From contig JAJFPB010000005.1 of NCBI GenBank assembly GCA_020881915.1, positions 2,852,001-2,916,000 of the forward strand: DNA of 64,000 nt, given 5' to 3'. Under the pieces are notes generated by a model. The model searched no databases. It was given only the letters and a program-made list of their open reading frames with translations, and was not told where the DNA came from. Positions 45,579-55,978 of the stretch are shown piece after piece. Each line of letters begins with the position of its first letter. Within the stretch, counting starts at the first letter, position 1. A program made the translations under genes and the position numbers. The DNA is from Paramyrothecium sp. XJ0827 (lineage: Eukaryota; Ascomycota; Sordariomycetes; Hypocreales; Stachybotryaceae).

Positions 45579-46259
45579 TCACGCCTGGCCTGCACGCCAC
45601 TGCTGGATCTCCGATTCGGAGATCTCCCTCAGGCTGTTGGGCGAGGCCGCGTTGCCGGTGACGGCGCCCTGGGCGATGTCGGCGACGCGAGCCAGGAAGT
45701 TCTTGGAGACGAGCGAGTAGGTGGCGGTGACGGCCTTGAGGCGGATGATGCCGATGCGGGGGTCGTTCTCGGAGCCGTCGTGGACGCCGTCGCCGAGGTC
45801 GCCGACCCACGACTTGAGCGTCGGGGTGTAGTGCTTCTTGACGAGCTCCCGGTCGGTGATGACGGAGGCGACGCCGGATACGGAAGCCCACTCGCCGGAG
45901 GAGTTGAGGAAGGACATGTTGATGTGCGAGTCAGACGACAGGTCGTTGGTCTTGCCGGACTCGGTGTTTGTGTGGAACAGCAGGTCAAGGCCACCGGCCT
46001 CCTGGGTAGACGTTAGCCATCCGCGGTGCGTGCATCCCGATGTGGAGAGGATCAATAGACTTACGGTTGCGGCCAGGGCCATGCATCGGGACACGAGCTT
46101 GTCCGAGTCGGCCTCCTTGGTGGTCATCATGCCAAACTTGGACTTTGTGATGAAGTCGACAAGATCGTTGACCTTGGTCTTCAGGTCAGGCTCCTCGAGG
46201 GTCTTGGCCTTGTAAGGGTCGGCCTGCTTGTCGCCGGTGGAAGTGTTGGAGAAAGACAT
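45579..46259 (-). CDS. bli-3: BLI-3-like FMN-binding split-barrel protein
   Basis: Two exons: 46259-46065 and 46001-45579, with a 63-nt intron (GTAAGT donor, CTAAC branch, CCCAG acceptor); 205 aa. It matches the fungal pyridoxamine 5'-phosphate oxidase-related family whose Neurospora member is blue-light-induced gene bli-3. The pattern DLVDFITKSKFGMMTT, then LDLLFHTNTESGKTNDL and SSGEWASVSGVASV, is the FMN-binding split barrel. The biochemical role is not established; flavin binding and stress- or light-linked expression are known for relatives. A strong TATA box lies upstream. No signal peptide. Confidence 0.9.
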   Translation of the reverse strand: MSFSNTSTGDKQADPYKAKTLEEPDLKTKVNDLVDFITKSKFGMMTTKEADSDKLVSRCMALAATVSLLILSTSGCTHRGWLTSTQEAGGLDLLFHTNTESGKTNDLSSDSHINMSFLNSSGEWASVSGVASVITDRELVKKHYTPTLKSWVGDLGDGVHDGSENDPRIGIIRLKAVTATYSLVSKNFLARVADIAQGAVTGNAASPNSLREISESEIQQWRAGQA

Positions 46260-46383
46260 GGTTGCTTTGGTTTGGCTTGATTTAGCTTAACTAAGTGAAG
46301 TCGTTGAAGATGCTTGCGTTTGTATGTTTGTGTGTGTGTATGTTGGATGTATGGTCTTGTATCGACGATTTGCTAGATTCGGT

Positions 46384-46393
46384 CTTTATATAA
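46384..46393 (-). promoter_or_regulatory. TATA box of the bli-3-like gene
   Basis: TTATATAAA on the minus strand, about 130 nt upstream of the ATG at 46259. The leader between (46260-46330) is rich in short GT/CA runs. A consensus TATA suits a strongly inducible or highly expressed gene. Confidence 0.65.
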
Positions 46394-47796
46394 GGTGCCG
46401 TAGCGAGCATGCTTAGAAGTGCTGAGGCAGGAGCGGTACCTCTGCTTTCGCTGCCTATTACCTCATAAGTTTGTAGCTGCGATTTCATCATAGATCTAGC
46501 CGCTCCGCGTAGGCGGCAGGTACCCGTTTCGCATCGAGAAATGTTGAGCACAGTCGGGTAACACATCATGACGTCAATTCGAGGGCGCGACATCCACTCA
46601 CTCCAGCGACAGCACTCAACTGAACCTTGCGCGCGTCTGCCCACAATTCGATGAACCGATGCTGCTGCAGCTGTCGGAATCGGATAATCACACGAAATCG
46701 CACAGTTTAGCCAATGAAGCGTGGCTTCAATTTGATAATGCATGTAACCTTACCGGGTTGTGCATGAGAATATCCTTCTCAAAACCATTGGTGATCTTAC
46801 ACAAGTTAAGACGTGAAAATGAGCATTCCCACCATTCTTTCTACTCTTCTTCTTTCTCATGACAAGACAGCAAAGTGACTCAATCCGTCGTCCCGAGCAC
46901 AACACCTGAATTGTTTAGGCGAAGGTGCAATTGAGCATATACATGTTACAGGTGAAGCTCATCCAATCCTCTAGTAGCATCGCGCAAAGACCCTGGGTGC
47001 ATCCATCCTCAGGTGTTTTTGCACGAACACAAAACCCGAATATCACATGTTATTCAACCATGCTATTGGTCAATAGCTATTTTCTGCGTGTGTACATGAG
47101 TACATTTCCCTGTAGGAGAGAAGAGCTTTACACTCCTTTTGGTTGGTATCATTCTGCAAGCTCTAGGATCCCATAATCTATAGAACGCAACAACTCCCAC
47201 TCGTCCGGAAGATCCACATCTCAAGGCGATGCATGATAAATGCTCATCAATTCCACACGCAATTCCTTCGGCAGTGCCAAAAGGCCGCCAGTCTCCATTC
47301 ACGAAACACAGCAGGCATATCCAATACCTGGCTGCCTATCCTTGACTTCTGATCTTGACTCATTCTGGCCGTCATTGGCTCGGCCTTATTCGGTTGCTCG
47401 TCTGAGCAACAACGTCCATCATACGTAGGTTATGAGCCTGGCCGAATGGACCTTCGGCCAGTAACAAGGCCTTGCTGTGTTGAATAGCTCCGGTGTCTGC
47501 AGTCGAAATCATTCGGACAACTCGATATCATATTGACGACAGTTGCCGTGAAAACTTTTGCACCATTTGGTCGACGCTCAGTTGTCCGACTCCGTGGCGA
47601 TACGTTTATATGTTCACTATCAATCGAAAGGGACTCCTTAGTCATTGGCGCGCCTGTCGCCGTTGATCGACTTAAAGTGAAGGTCGTCGTATCGGTCATC
47701 ATGGAGTGCGAAGTCAGGCATCGTTCCGTTGTTTCCATGGATTTTAAATCAAGGCTCATGCCCGCTTTTCTTTTCACGAAGTTCATCAGGCGTATT
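46394..47796. other. Spacer, nothing recognised
   Basis: 1.4 kb between the bli-3-like promoter and the bZIP gene 3' end. Only short frames are present; the frame 47430-47924 (minus) and its antisense overlap the bZIP 3' end and are shadows. Confidence 0.45.
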
Positions 47797-48633
47797 TCAG
47801 GAGTTATTCGACTGGTTGTGGTATTGGAGATCTGGATTGGGCTGATAAGTAAGTGGCAAGCCGTAGGCCATGGTTTGATGATTGAAAAGCACAGATTGCA
47901 CCGTGTAGTTGTGCTGGTAACCATCCTCCGGTGAGATGACAGCTTGCTGGCCAGTCATTGGTTGCGACCTCGGCGTGGAGTTCTCTGCGTAGACGTGAAG
48001 ATGGTGTTGCTGGGGAGTCGATAGACTGGCCGTCGTCGGCGGTATGTTACATGGCTGCGGCGTGTGGCTCTGCGAAACGGGTGTCCCGAGCTGCGCTGGT
48101 TCCCATGAAGTAGACGAGCTGGGCGTGGCAACGCTAGCTGCTGAGTCTTCTCCGCTGGTCTTCCTTGTAACGGAGTAGACGACGTTGGTCTCCAAGCATG
48201 ACGGCCGCCTGGGCACGATGAGGTTCTGCAGCGACTGCACGGCCAGTCCAGGGCCTCCCCCCGGCAGCATCGGATGGGCTGGATAGTTAGGTGTCAAGAC
48301 AGTGCCGGCGTGCAAGTATTGAGTGATCAAGTCGTCGCCTATGCCATGCTTATTGAGCAAGGAGCGCAGCTGCCGGTTCTCTTCGGCTACCTTCCTCGCC
48401 GCAGCCTGCACTTCCGCAGATGCCTCGACCCCTTGAAGCTCGCATGATCGAAGTCGCTGTTCAAGCTCATGCACGTATTCCCTTCTCCGAGCTCTGGACC
48501 TCCTCTGATTATCGCGGATGCGAGCAAGATTGGCCTTGTGCTAAGGGTCGCGATAAGGGCAGTGTTAAACAGCAGTCTCACAGTATGTACTCTAGATAAA
48601 GTGCAATCGATTACTTACTGCATTGGTCGACAT
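47797..48633 (-). CDS. bZIP transcription factor
   Basis: Two exons: 48633-48619 (MSTNA) and 48540-47797, with a 78-nt intron (GTAAGT donor, TTAG acceptor); 252 aa. The basic region NLARIRDNQRRSRARRREY starts at about residue 9, followed by a short leucine zipper with KVAEENRQLRSLLNKHGI. This N-terminal bZIP with an NQRRSRARR core is a common Pezizomycotina-specific subgroup. The rest (about 90-252) is Ser/Thr/Pro/Gln-rich and likely an activation or regulatory domain. Nuclear DNA-binding regulator; target genes unknown. A 15-codon upstream ORF ends directly before the start ATG. Confidence 0.88.
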
Positions 48634-48681
48634 TTAAGCCGCTTGTTCCCAATGTTTGGGCAGAAGTCGTCGTGGAAGCAT
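48634..48681 (-). promoter_or_regulatory. Upstream ORF abutting the bZIP start codon
   Basis: An ATG at 48681 opens 15 codons (MLPRRLLPKHWEQAA) and stops with TAA immediately before the bZIP ATG (TAAATG). If the transcript starts upstream of it, ribosomes must terminate right at the main start, a layout that can hold translation low until conditions change. Confidence 0.45.
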
Positions 48682-51600
48682 ATGTGATCGAATGCAGGAA
48701 TACTGATTCTCTTCAGAGTGATTTATTACTGCCACCGAGTGAAGGACACCGAGCAGCACAGGAAGGGTTTTCGAGAGCGGAAGATAAGGCAGATGCTAGA
48801 TACCAGGGCAGTGATAAAGGCGGCCTTGACTCGCGCGCCGGTATTTGCCAGGAAGATCGACTTGTCAGGACAGTTGATGGGAGGAATCATGTGTAGGGGG
48901 GCAGGTCAAGTATCTTAACATGTCGTCTAGCAGCTGGGAGAAGCCGGGTAGGCGACAAGGGATGGCTGAGTCAAGCCGAAGTCCCAGCTCTGCCTTCATT
49001 TCTTCGGCAGGTTGCCGGTGGCCCAGCTTAGAAAGGGCCAGTAAGTGCCTCGTAGCTCCTGGTAGGGCCATTTACATGATCGACGCCTCCTACGGAGGAG
49101 GGACTGGTCGTTACGCCGGTGCGATGTTGAGACACCGCTAGCAGGCTCGAAGATGGTGTGAGGAGTGCTTAGCCCCTGACCCGGCTAGTGCCCTGACGCC
49201 GGCGCGCCTCCGCCGGTCCTGAATGCCCATCTACTCACATATGGGAAATGCGGGGGGTTAGGGGTCGTTTGGGCCAGTGCATCTCATTTGATTTACCATG
49301 CGAATCCGTCTGAAGGTGGTGCGGCGAGGAGCCTAGCATGGCGGAGGTGGTGAGCTGAGCTGCGGCTGTCGCGTCAAAGCGGCCTGGACATGGCACTTTG
49401 AGAGTCGTGGAGAGTAGAAGAGACAATTCACATGGAATGACTGGGAGCCCCCCGGATAGACAGGGACACGTCGATCTCCTGCTCGATAACCACTTGAAAG
49501 GTTATCAGCAGCTAAGGTGCAGTTCCCCGCCCATCATGGCACTTGATTGAGACGAACGGGTCCCTCACGTTTGCATGTGGCGCAAGGGACTTCTATCGGA
49601 GCAGATGTTATGTGGTGAGCTCTGAAGCATTCTGCGTCGGGAAGTCTGGACACCCCTGGTGACATCGAGGAACTGGCGGCACGGAACGACGACATCATCG
49701 TGAACCCTGTGGTTTCGCAACGGTCGGTAGCGAATGAGATGGCCGGGGGCCTCAGGAGGGTTGGGCGGGGCCTGCAGCAGCACGTACCGCACTGCAGCAG
49801 CAACCCAACGGTTCCTCTGTTCAGAGTTTCCGTTAGTTTTGCGTTTGGATCGACGTCCAGTTGCTAGAACCAGGTTCCCGGTCGGTCAAAGTGCCGCCAC
49901 AGTACGTGAAAACCACGGCAGGAACCCCGTATTTCGGAGGCCCATGCCTCACCGCGTGGCTTCAGCATGGTTTTGCCACGGTTACCGAGAGTACGGCTAC
50001 CGGGTCAGGTGCGCCAGTCTCGTTTTCCCTGCACCCCCCCCCCTTGCGCTGAGCCCTGGCATGGCGTGGCATGGCATGGCATATTGCGCTCGGTCGAAGG
50101 GTTGGGACGGCCTGCGACAGAAATCGTAATGGGAGAGAGCCCCTCCAACGTACTGTGTGGTTCCCGGGGCTGGAGCAGGACAGCCGGGTGTGTCGTGTCG
50201 TCTTGCTTGAAATTGGCGTGGGCCGGCACTCGGCCGTCAAATGGGAGGGGGTTGGGCGTCTGCTCCACAGAAGATCCTTAGTCAAATGCACGACAAGCTT
50301 CTTCTAGAAGCCGGCTGTACTACGTACAAACTGTTTCTGTGCCGCACTGGCTCGATGGTCGACACGCAGACCTCCTGGCACACAGTATGTACCTACAGTG
50401 GGAAAGCCAGGCATGCCGAACCGCGGGTGTTGCGTGGCGCTCCTCTGACCCAAAACTTGCCGCAACTCCCCGCGGGTGGTGCTCGTGGTGTGTTGGTGTT
50501 TGTGGTGGTGGTGGCTGCTTGCTACTATTACCTTATCGCAAGGTAAGGCAAGGTACCTACCATACTTCACCTTATGGTAAGGTGCAAGCCCACGGCTCTC
50601 GGGCAACAACTTGATCCCGAGAGCGCCAAGCGCACCGATCCGCGGCATCCTTCAGCCATGACGTGACGCCCGTCCTGCTTGGATTGAGCTTTGGGAACAC
50701 TAGCAATGGTTATGGCTTGCGTTTGTTCAAGTCGGTATGAAGGCGTCAGGAAAGAAATCGAGTTGCAACTGAGTGAGGCAAGGTAAACCCACCCAGCTGG
50801 CCGGTTAGGTAAGACAGGTAACCCCCAGGGACCACCGTGCCTTACCTGGTACTGCAAGGGCCTGCCTGAAAGCCGCCGAGAAATTCCCGCCCCCCGTTCA
50901 ACGGCTGGCCCGTTGCGCGCATTACTCGCCAATACCCGTTGTTCTTCCCGAGATAGCTCATTCATTTCAACGATGGACTGTCCCCTCCATGGCTGTGACG
51001 CAGGTCAAAGTCATGGTGACCGCACACCCCTCCTTGTTCACTTGCTCTCACGCACCTGACGTGAGGTGGGCTCCGTGGCCGGCTTGCACCAGCTTCGATT
51101 GAGCTCCATCGACCGTAGGGCATAGCTTTGATGCGATCCAGCGCCACATTTTCAATGTCATTTTTTCTTCCTCTTCTCCGTTGTCTTCGTTGTCGCTACC
51201 GAACCCAAAAAGCCCGTCCTCGATGCGTCTTCACTTTAAGCACATTATGCAGCGCTCTAGAAAGACCCTAGAAGCGGACCAGGCGGGTGATTGGCTGCTA
51301 GCCCGTGGTCGTGGCGTTTGCCCTGGTCACTACCGCTGTGCCATGACTCAGGGATTTGTTCTTCTTGGCGCAGTGGCTACGCGCTACTGTGTGCAAAGCA
51401 AGATATCAACTGCCGCCCTTCGGTGAGCTTGGGAAGTTCGGAATGGTAGTCTGTGACACCCAATGGTTTGGCTTGAATCTTCAGATCTTCCATGCTGTCA
51501 TCCGGACGTATTTTCCGGCTCGGTTTCAAAGCATGCCTTCCAAAGCATGCCTTCCCTCCTCAAGGGGCCCCAACCAATACTAGTAGTATACTCTGTACTA

Positions 51601-53393
51601 ATGAGAGGAACACGGTGGTTCTAGAACAACTGTTCTTTCTTCTAGCACTGTCGATCCTTAAGGCCTGATTCAGGTGGCGGCATCTTGGATAAGCCCTTGA
51701 TCTTTGATCCCACAACGATCCCAACGGTCGGTGGGTACGTGTAAGCCGGTGCGAAGCGGTTCGTCGATTCAAGAGCAGGTGATGGAAGTATTGTGTGTGC
51801 AGCGCAAAGCCTCGACTTCATCATTATGAGTAATGTGGCAGGCTGGCCAGCATGTCACAAGGCACCCGACCGACTCTTTCTTTGACAACCATTCTGCACC
51901 TCGAGCCTACCCTCCCGGCCATTTGCTGCAATTGCGTCTAGTACGAAGGCTTGTAATGCTTATCTTCCCACCAATCAACTGAAATAGTCGAACCGTATGT
52001 CTTTGGGTTCTCATGTCACACTCCCTCTACTATCGTGCAATTGATCATCAATCTTCGGTGTTCTGCACGAGTTTTGATGGTTTCTCATTTCCAACCCGTC
52101 CACATCACCCTTTTTTATTTCAAGAGGTTAAGTCGCTTGCACATCTTGGACTACTATGAGATACTCACACTAGCATCATTCCGAACGTCTGGCAGGAAAC
52201 ATGTTTACATAGCAAATGAGTATGTGCCAATTCGTAGCCAACCACATAAAACATTGTCGTGCTATACGTCATTTGCATGGCTTTAAGACACATATTGAAG
52301 GGTTCTGGTTGTTCGCAAAGGCATGAGCGCTAAGACGTATCCGCGCAAAAGGCCGAGACACGCACATGGCTGAGAGATTGTCTCGCATGTCATGCTGTGT
52401 CTTGAAGCAGCAAAGGAACATACGAAAGTCCCATGTCTTTGTGGGTTGCTCTCCAGTTGGAGGTACACAAGTGGTGAGAAAACATACTGGGACTGAAAAC
52501 CTGTCTATTATGAATAGTAGCCTTGGTGAGTTATAAGGAAAAATAAAGAAAAATGTAAATAATTTAAGAGAAAGTTAGCATTATCTTTAAAGATTTTTTA
52601 AAGATTTTTTAAAGATTAATCTTATATTTATTTTAGACCTCTACTTATAATTAAAGCCACTGCCCATAGTACATTTATTAATATATCTATAGTTTCACAG
52701 TCTAGGTGTTTTTGCTAACCGTCTGGTACAATATACGCCCATGCTTTGCAATATCAAGCTGTTCCGAAGTTCTCTTTTGCATGGAAGCTGGTGAAAAAGA
52801 TGTCCCATGGTAAAGGGAAAGGGACGGGACGTCTCTCCACCTGGCGGTGCTCCCCTGTTCACGGACGGCGGCAGCGTTTCAAACCTTGCTTTTTCGCAAA
52901 AAGCCGGTCCCATCTTTGTCTGGGACATCCTGAGGCCTACTCGGACTTCTGAGCAATCATGCGGTTGAAACACCCAGAACTGGGCTCTGGTTGTCCGGCC
53001 AAGATGCGGCCAGGTGGGAGGCTTGCATTGGCCATCCCTGCGGCCAAGAGCCGTCCCCTGTCCCTGCAACCCGGCCGCTCGTGTGGTTGCTCCGGAGTGG
53101 ACTCGGACCCATGCCATCTAGCCCTGTGGTTCCAGTCATGGAGCTCTGTTCTACCTTACATGTATACTAGAAATGTCAGTCCAGCTCTTGGCCGCCCATG
53201 TTTCACCACGTCATAATTCTTATTTGTTGGGTCGGCCAGGTTCTTTCAGGAGCCGGCCCATATATCTGAATAAATTCCCTTACTCCTAAACATCTTCCAC
53301 TTTCTTTGTTGACTTCCCATCCTGTTCAAGCCGCTTCTGCTTGTACCACTCCTGTTCTTCTTGCCGCATCACCTCCCACTACACCTCGAAAGC
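48682..53393. other. Long gene-poor region
   Basis: 4.7 kb without a supported gene between divergent bZIP and cupredoxin genes. Seen: a C-run at about 50033-50043, AGGTA/TACCT word clusters at 50531-50582 and 50782-50850, a very AT-rich island at 52530-52690, and a TATA-like CATATATCTGAATAAAT stretch near 53259-53275 some 120 nt upstream of the cupredoxin ATG. Confidence 0.45.
52530..52690. repeat. AT-rich island with 11-bp tandem repeat
   Basis: A sharply bounded AT-rich patch. At about 52586-52618 the word TTTAAAGATTT repeats three times in tandem. Such islands in fungal genomes are often remnants of transposons mutated by RIP, but no transposon can be recognised here. Confidence 0.6.
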
Positions 53394-54069
53394 ATGCCTA
53401 CTCTCAAGAGCATCTTCGCTGCCGCGGCTCTAGCCTGCCTGGCCCGCGCCGAGACCATCAGGGTCACCGCCACCAGCGACAACAAGTTCGACCCTGATAA
53501 TGTCGAGGCCAAGGAGGGCGATGTCCTCGAGTTCCGTTTCGAGCCCCGGAACCACAGCGTTGTCGCCGGTGACTACCGCTACCCCTGTTCTCCCCTCGAG
53601 CTCGGCACCGGCTTTTACTCTGGCTTCATCGGCACCGACGACGACCAGGCCGTTCGTAGTCTCTCCAGTCCCTCCAACGACGAATAATCTCTAACACGTG
53701 ATGCAGGATCGCGTCTTCCGCGTAACCATCAACGACACCGAGCCCCTTGTGTTCTACTCTTCTCAGGGAAACGAGTGCTCCGAGGGCATGGTCGGCATCC
53801 TCAACCAGAACAACGACCGCAACCTGACTGATTACCGTGATCGAGCTGCTGAGCTCAGTCGCGCTGTAACCCCTGGCCGCGAGCCTTACGGTGGTGAGTT
53901 GGTGGACGCGGAGGACGCTGACGATCGCAACGATGGGAGCGACGACAGCAACGACAACGATAGCAACGACAATAACAACGACGACAACGCAGAGGGCATT
54001 GCTGGCACGATTCGCGTTCCCATAGCGGGCTTGATCGGCGCCGCTGTCGTCGCCTTTTTCATGGCTTAG
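53394..54069 (+). CDS. Cupredoxin-like secreted, probably GPI-anchored protein
   Basis: Two exons: 53394-53651 and 53707-54069, with a 55-nt intron (GTTCGT donor, CTAAC branch, GCAG acceptor); 206 aa. A signal peptide (about residues 1-19) precedes a plastocyanin-like domain (about 20-120): TIRVTATSDNKFDPDNVEAKEGD then NHSVVAGDYRYPC with ligand-position His54 and Cys65. The second half reads VFYSSQGNECSEGMVG where fungal relatives usually have Y-C-x-Q-x-x-H-C-x-x-G-M. So the ligand Cys is Ser104 and the ligand His is Glu109; Met114 and the disulfide Cys110 remain. Copper binding is therefore doubtful. An Asp/Asn-rich linker (about 150-183) leads to a C-terminal hydrophobic end typical of a GPI signal, a potential Gpi8 substrate. 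Confidence 0.87.
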
Positions 54070-54511
54070 ACGCGCTTGACACGTGCGACGGTTTTTTGGA
54101 GTTGGTGCAAATATGGCGTAATAATGGAAGGATGATTACCAGGACCCTTGTGATTAGAATACCCAATACAAAATTTGTCTCCCAAGAACCAATGCTCCGG
54201 TAAGAGCCGCCACATTGAGGGTAGACTCAGGCGCCGCTAGTGTATAGTGCCTGGTCTTCATCCCATTTCGAGGATCGTGCGAGAGGGCCAGACGGGACAA
54301 GACGAGCAAGCAGACATAAGGGCATGCATTTGGGTGATTTTATTAGGCATCCGCATTGAAATACATTATCATCATAGTCATCCATCGTTTTTGCCCATCA
54401 TTTCTCCTCGTCGTTGACTAAAGGGCATATAAGCAAAGACTCTCGGTCATCGTACATGAATCATGAAAAAAGAGATGATTACAAGCGGCCCCAGGCCATT
54501 TCCCTTCTCAA
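54070..54511. other. Convergent 3' spacer
   Basis: 442 bp between the cupredoxin gene end and the F-box-like gene end. Nothing beyond presumed 3' UTRs. Confidence 0.5.
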
Positions 54512-55978
54512 TCAGAAAAGCTGACCCTCGAGGAATTCCAGAAACTCTATCTCTGGATGGAAGTCGCCACAGCAGGAGCAGATTTCATCGTCACTACAGT
54601 ACGAGTCCCAGTCCTCAATCTCGTGTCCAGTGGCACGGGAAAACAAAGCCCAGTTACGATGCGTTGCATCACGTGTTCTGGGGATCTTCTTCCAGATGAC
54701 AAGGTCTTGATTGAGGCCTGATAATGGGTGGCCTTCTTCAGCCGGCGCAGGAGGGAGCGCTCCCAATTTTGCATGTCTCCCGAAATGTGCGTGTTCGTCG
54801 TCGTCATCCATATCGAGATCCTCGTCGCCATCGAGGACCCACGCTCGAACCACCCTGGGCAGCCATGGAGAGCCTCCGAGAAGTTGAAGATGCTTGCTTT
54901 GAGCCAGGAATGAAGGTGGGCCGCTTAGATAAAGGCCTTCATCTTTCAACAGGCCGCTTAGTTCGGCGGTGGCTCTGATGCCTGCATCGTCGTCGGGCAT
55001 GCCTGTCACTTGCAGCTCGTTCAATGTGCAGCCTAGTTCGTGGGACGCAAGATCGTGAAGCTCTGGCCCAGGGAAGGGCAACAAACCGCCCGCAAAGTTC
55101 ACTAAATCGAATCGCAAGGAAGTCAGTGATGGCAGCAGCTTTGGTCTCGGCTGCGTTCGGTTCTTGTCGGTCGGGTCATGTGGTGCCCGCAGCGCTATGA
55201 GGAAGTCGGCGATCTGATTCCAGGTATAACACCTGAAGCCGCCGCGAACAAGATCTGATTCCTTGGGTCTTCGGTACACTTTGAGTGACTGGTCCTTCTT
55301 CAAGTCGCGGTGGTAGCTGCGGTCCAGCTTGTGTTTCCTGTGCTGGTCATCGTAGTAACGCGCAACGACACGGAAGCTGACGTGTGTGATTGTGTGCCTA
55401 AAGTCGGGCTCTAACTCTGCAAAGTTTCGCAGGGCTGGTGGGGACGTGAAGGTGAAGGTGTTGGACTGCCAAAAGATCCTGGTTCCCTCTACATGCATGG
55501 CCTTGCAGGTCGCGAGGAAATGAATGGCGATCTGATTGCCGCGGGACTTTTCTTTTTCGGTGAGATTCTCATTGATTAGTGGCCAGAGCGGGTCAATGAT
55601 AGGGTGATTGCTCGTCAGGGCGAACTTGAGGATCCGTAGTATGACTTCTACGGGTAGGTAGGGCCGGTGGAGGTTGGCCACTGCTGATCTTGTGCTTGGC
55701 CCGACCGTTTCCTTGCCCTTGCCCTTGGCGTTTACATTCATGTGGGCACGTGCGATAGGGGACCAGGAAATTCCGTTTTCGCGCAGAATCCGCTTGAGCC
55801 TCAGATTTTCCTCTGACAGAGACTGGTTTGCCCTTCGGAGAGGGTGCGCGTGGAATGTCTTGGCTTGATCCTCTTTATCCCGACAGTCCCAGGGAAAGAC
55901 GCTCTGCAGGCAAACGAATGATGAGCAATGGTGAAGATGCGTAATTTGAGGGGCGACAAGACTTACTGGATTGGACAT
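54512..55978 (-). CDS. F-box-like protein with N-terminal zipper segment
   Basis: Two exons: 55978-55967 (MSNP) and 55903-54512, with a 63-nt intron (GTAAGT donor, CTGCAG acceptor); 467 aa. Near the N-terminus NQSLSEENLRLKRILRENGI forms a short amphipathic, zipper-like helix. Residues about 85-130 contain LPVEVILRILKFAL, an F-box-like start, followed by the ATCKAMHVEG and FWQSNTFTF pattern common in fungal F-box/2EXR-type proteins. The middle has no clear repeats. An acidic run DEDLDMDDDDE lies at about 375-385, and the C-terminus is Cys/acid-rich (CSDDEICSCCGDFH). If a true F-box, it would recruit substrates to an SCF ubiquitin ligase; this is inference. Confidence 0.75.
   Translation of the reverse strand: MSNPVSLVAPQITHLHHCSSFVCLQSVFPWDCRDKEDQAKTFHAHPLRRANQSLSEENLRLKRILRENGISWSPIARAHMNVNAKGKGKETVGPSTRSAVANLHRPYLPVEVILRILKFALTSNHPIIDPLWPLINENLTEKEKSRGNQIAIHFLATCKAMHVEGTRIFWQSNTFTFTSPPALRNFAELEPDFRHTITHVSFRVVARYYDDQHRKHKLDRSYHRDLKKDQSLKVYRRPKESDLVRGGFRCYTWNQIADFLIALRAPHDPTDKNRTQPRPKLLPSLTSLRFDLVNFAGGLLPFPGPELHDLASHELGCTLNELQVTGMPDDDAGIRATAELSGLLKDEGLYLSGPPSFLAQSKHLQLLGGSPWLPRVVRAWVLDGDEDLDMDDDDEHAHFGRHAKLGALPPAPAEEGHPLSGLNQDLVIWKKIPRTRDATHRNWALFSRATGHEIEDWDSYCSDDEICSCCGDFHPEIEFLEFLEGQLF

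Noticed and set aside
45342..46016. Plus-strand frame of 224 codons opposite bli-3
   Set aside because: Overlaps DPH5 in another frame and is antisense to bli-3; no domain.
37200..48700. A functional gene cluster in the dense region
   Set aside because: Zinc transport, N-glycan synthesis, ubiquitin transfer, splicing, diphthamide synthesis and a bZIP factor share no pathway; density alone explains the grouping.
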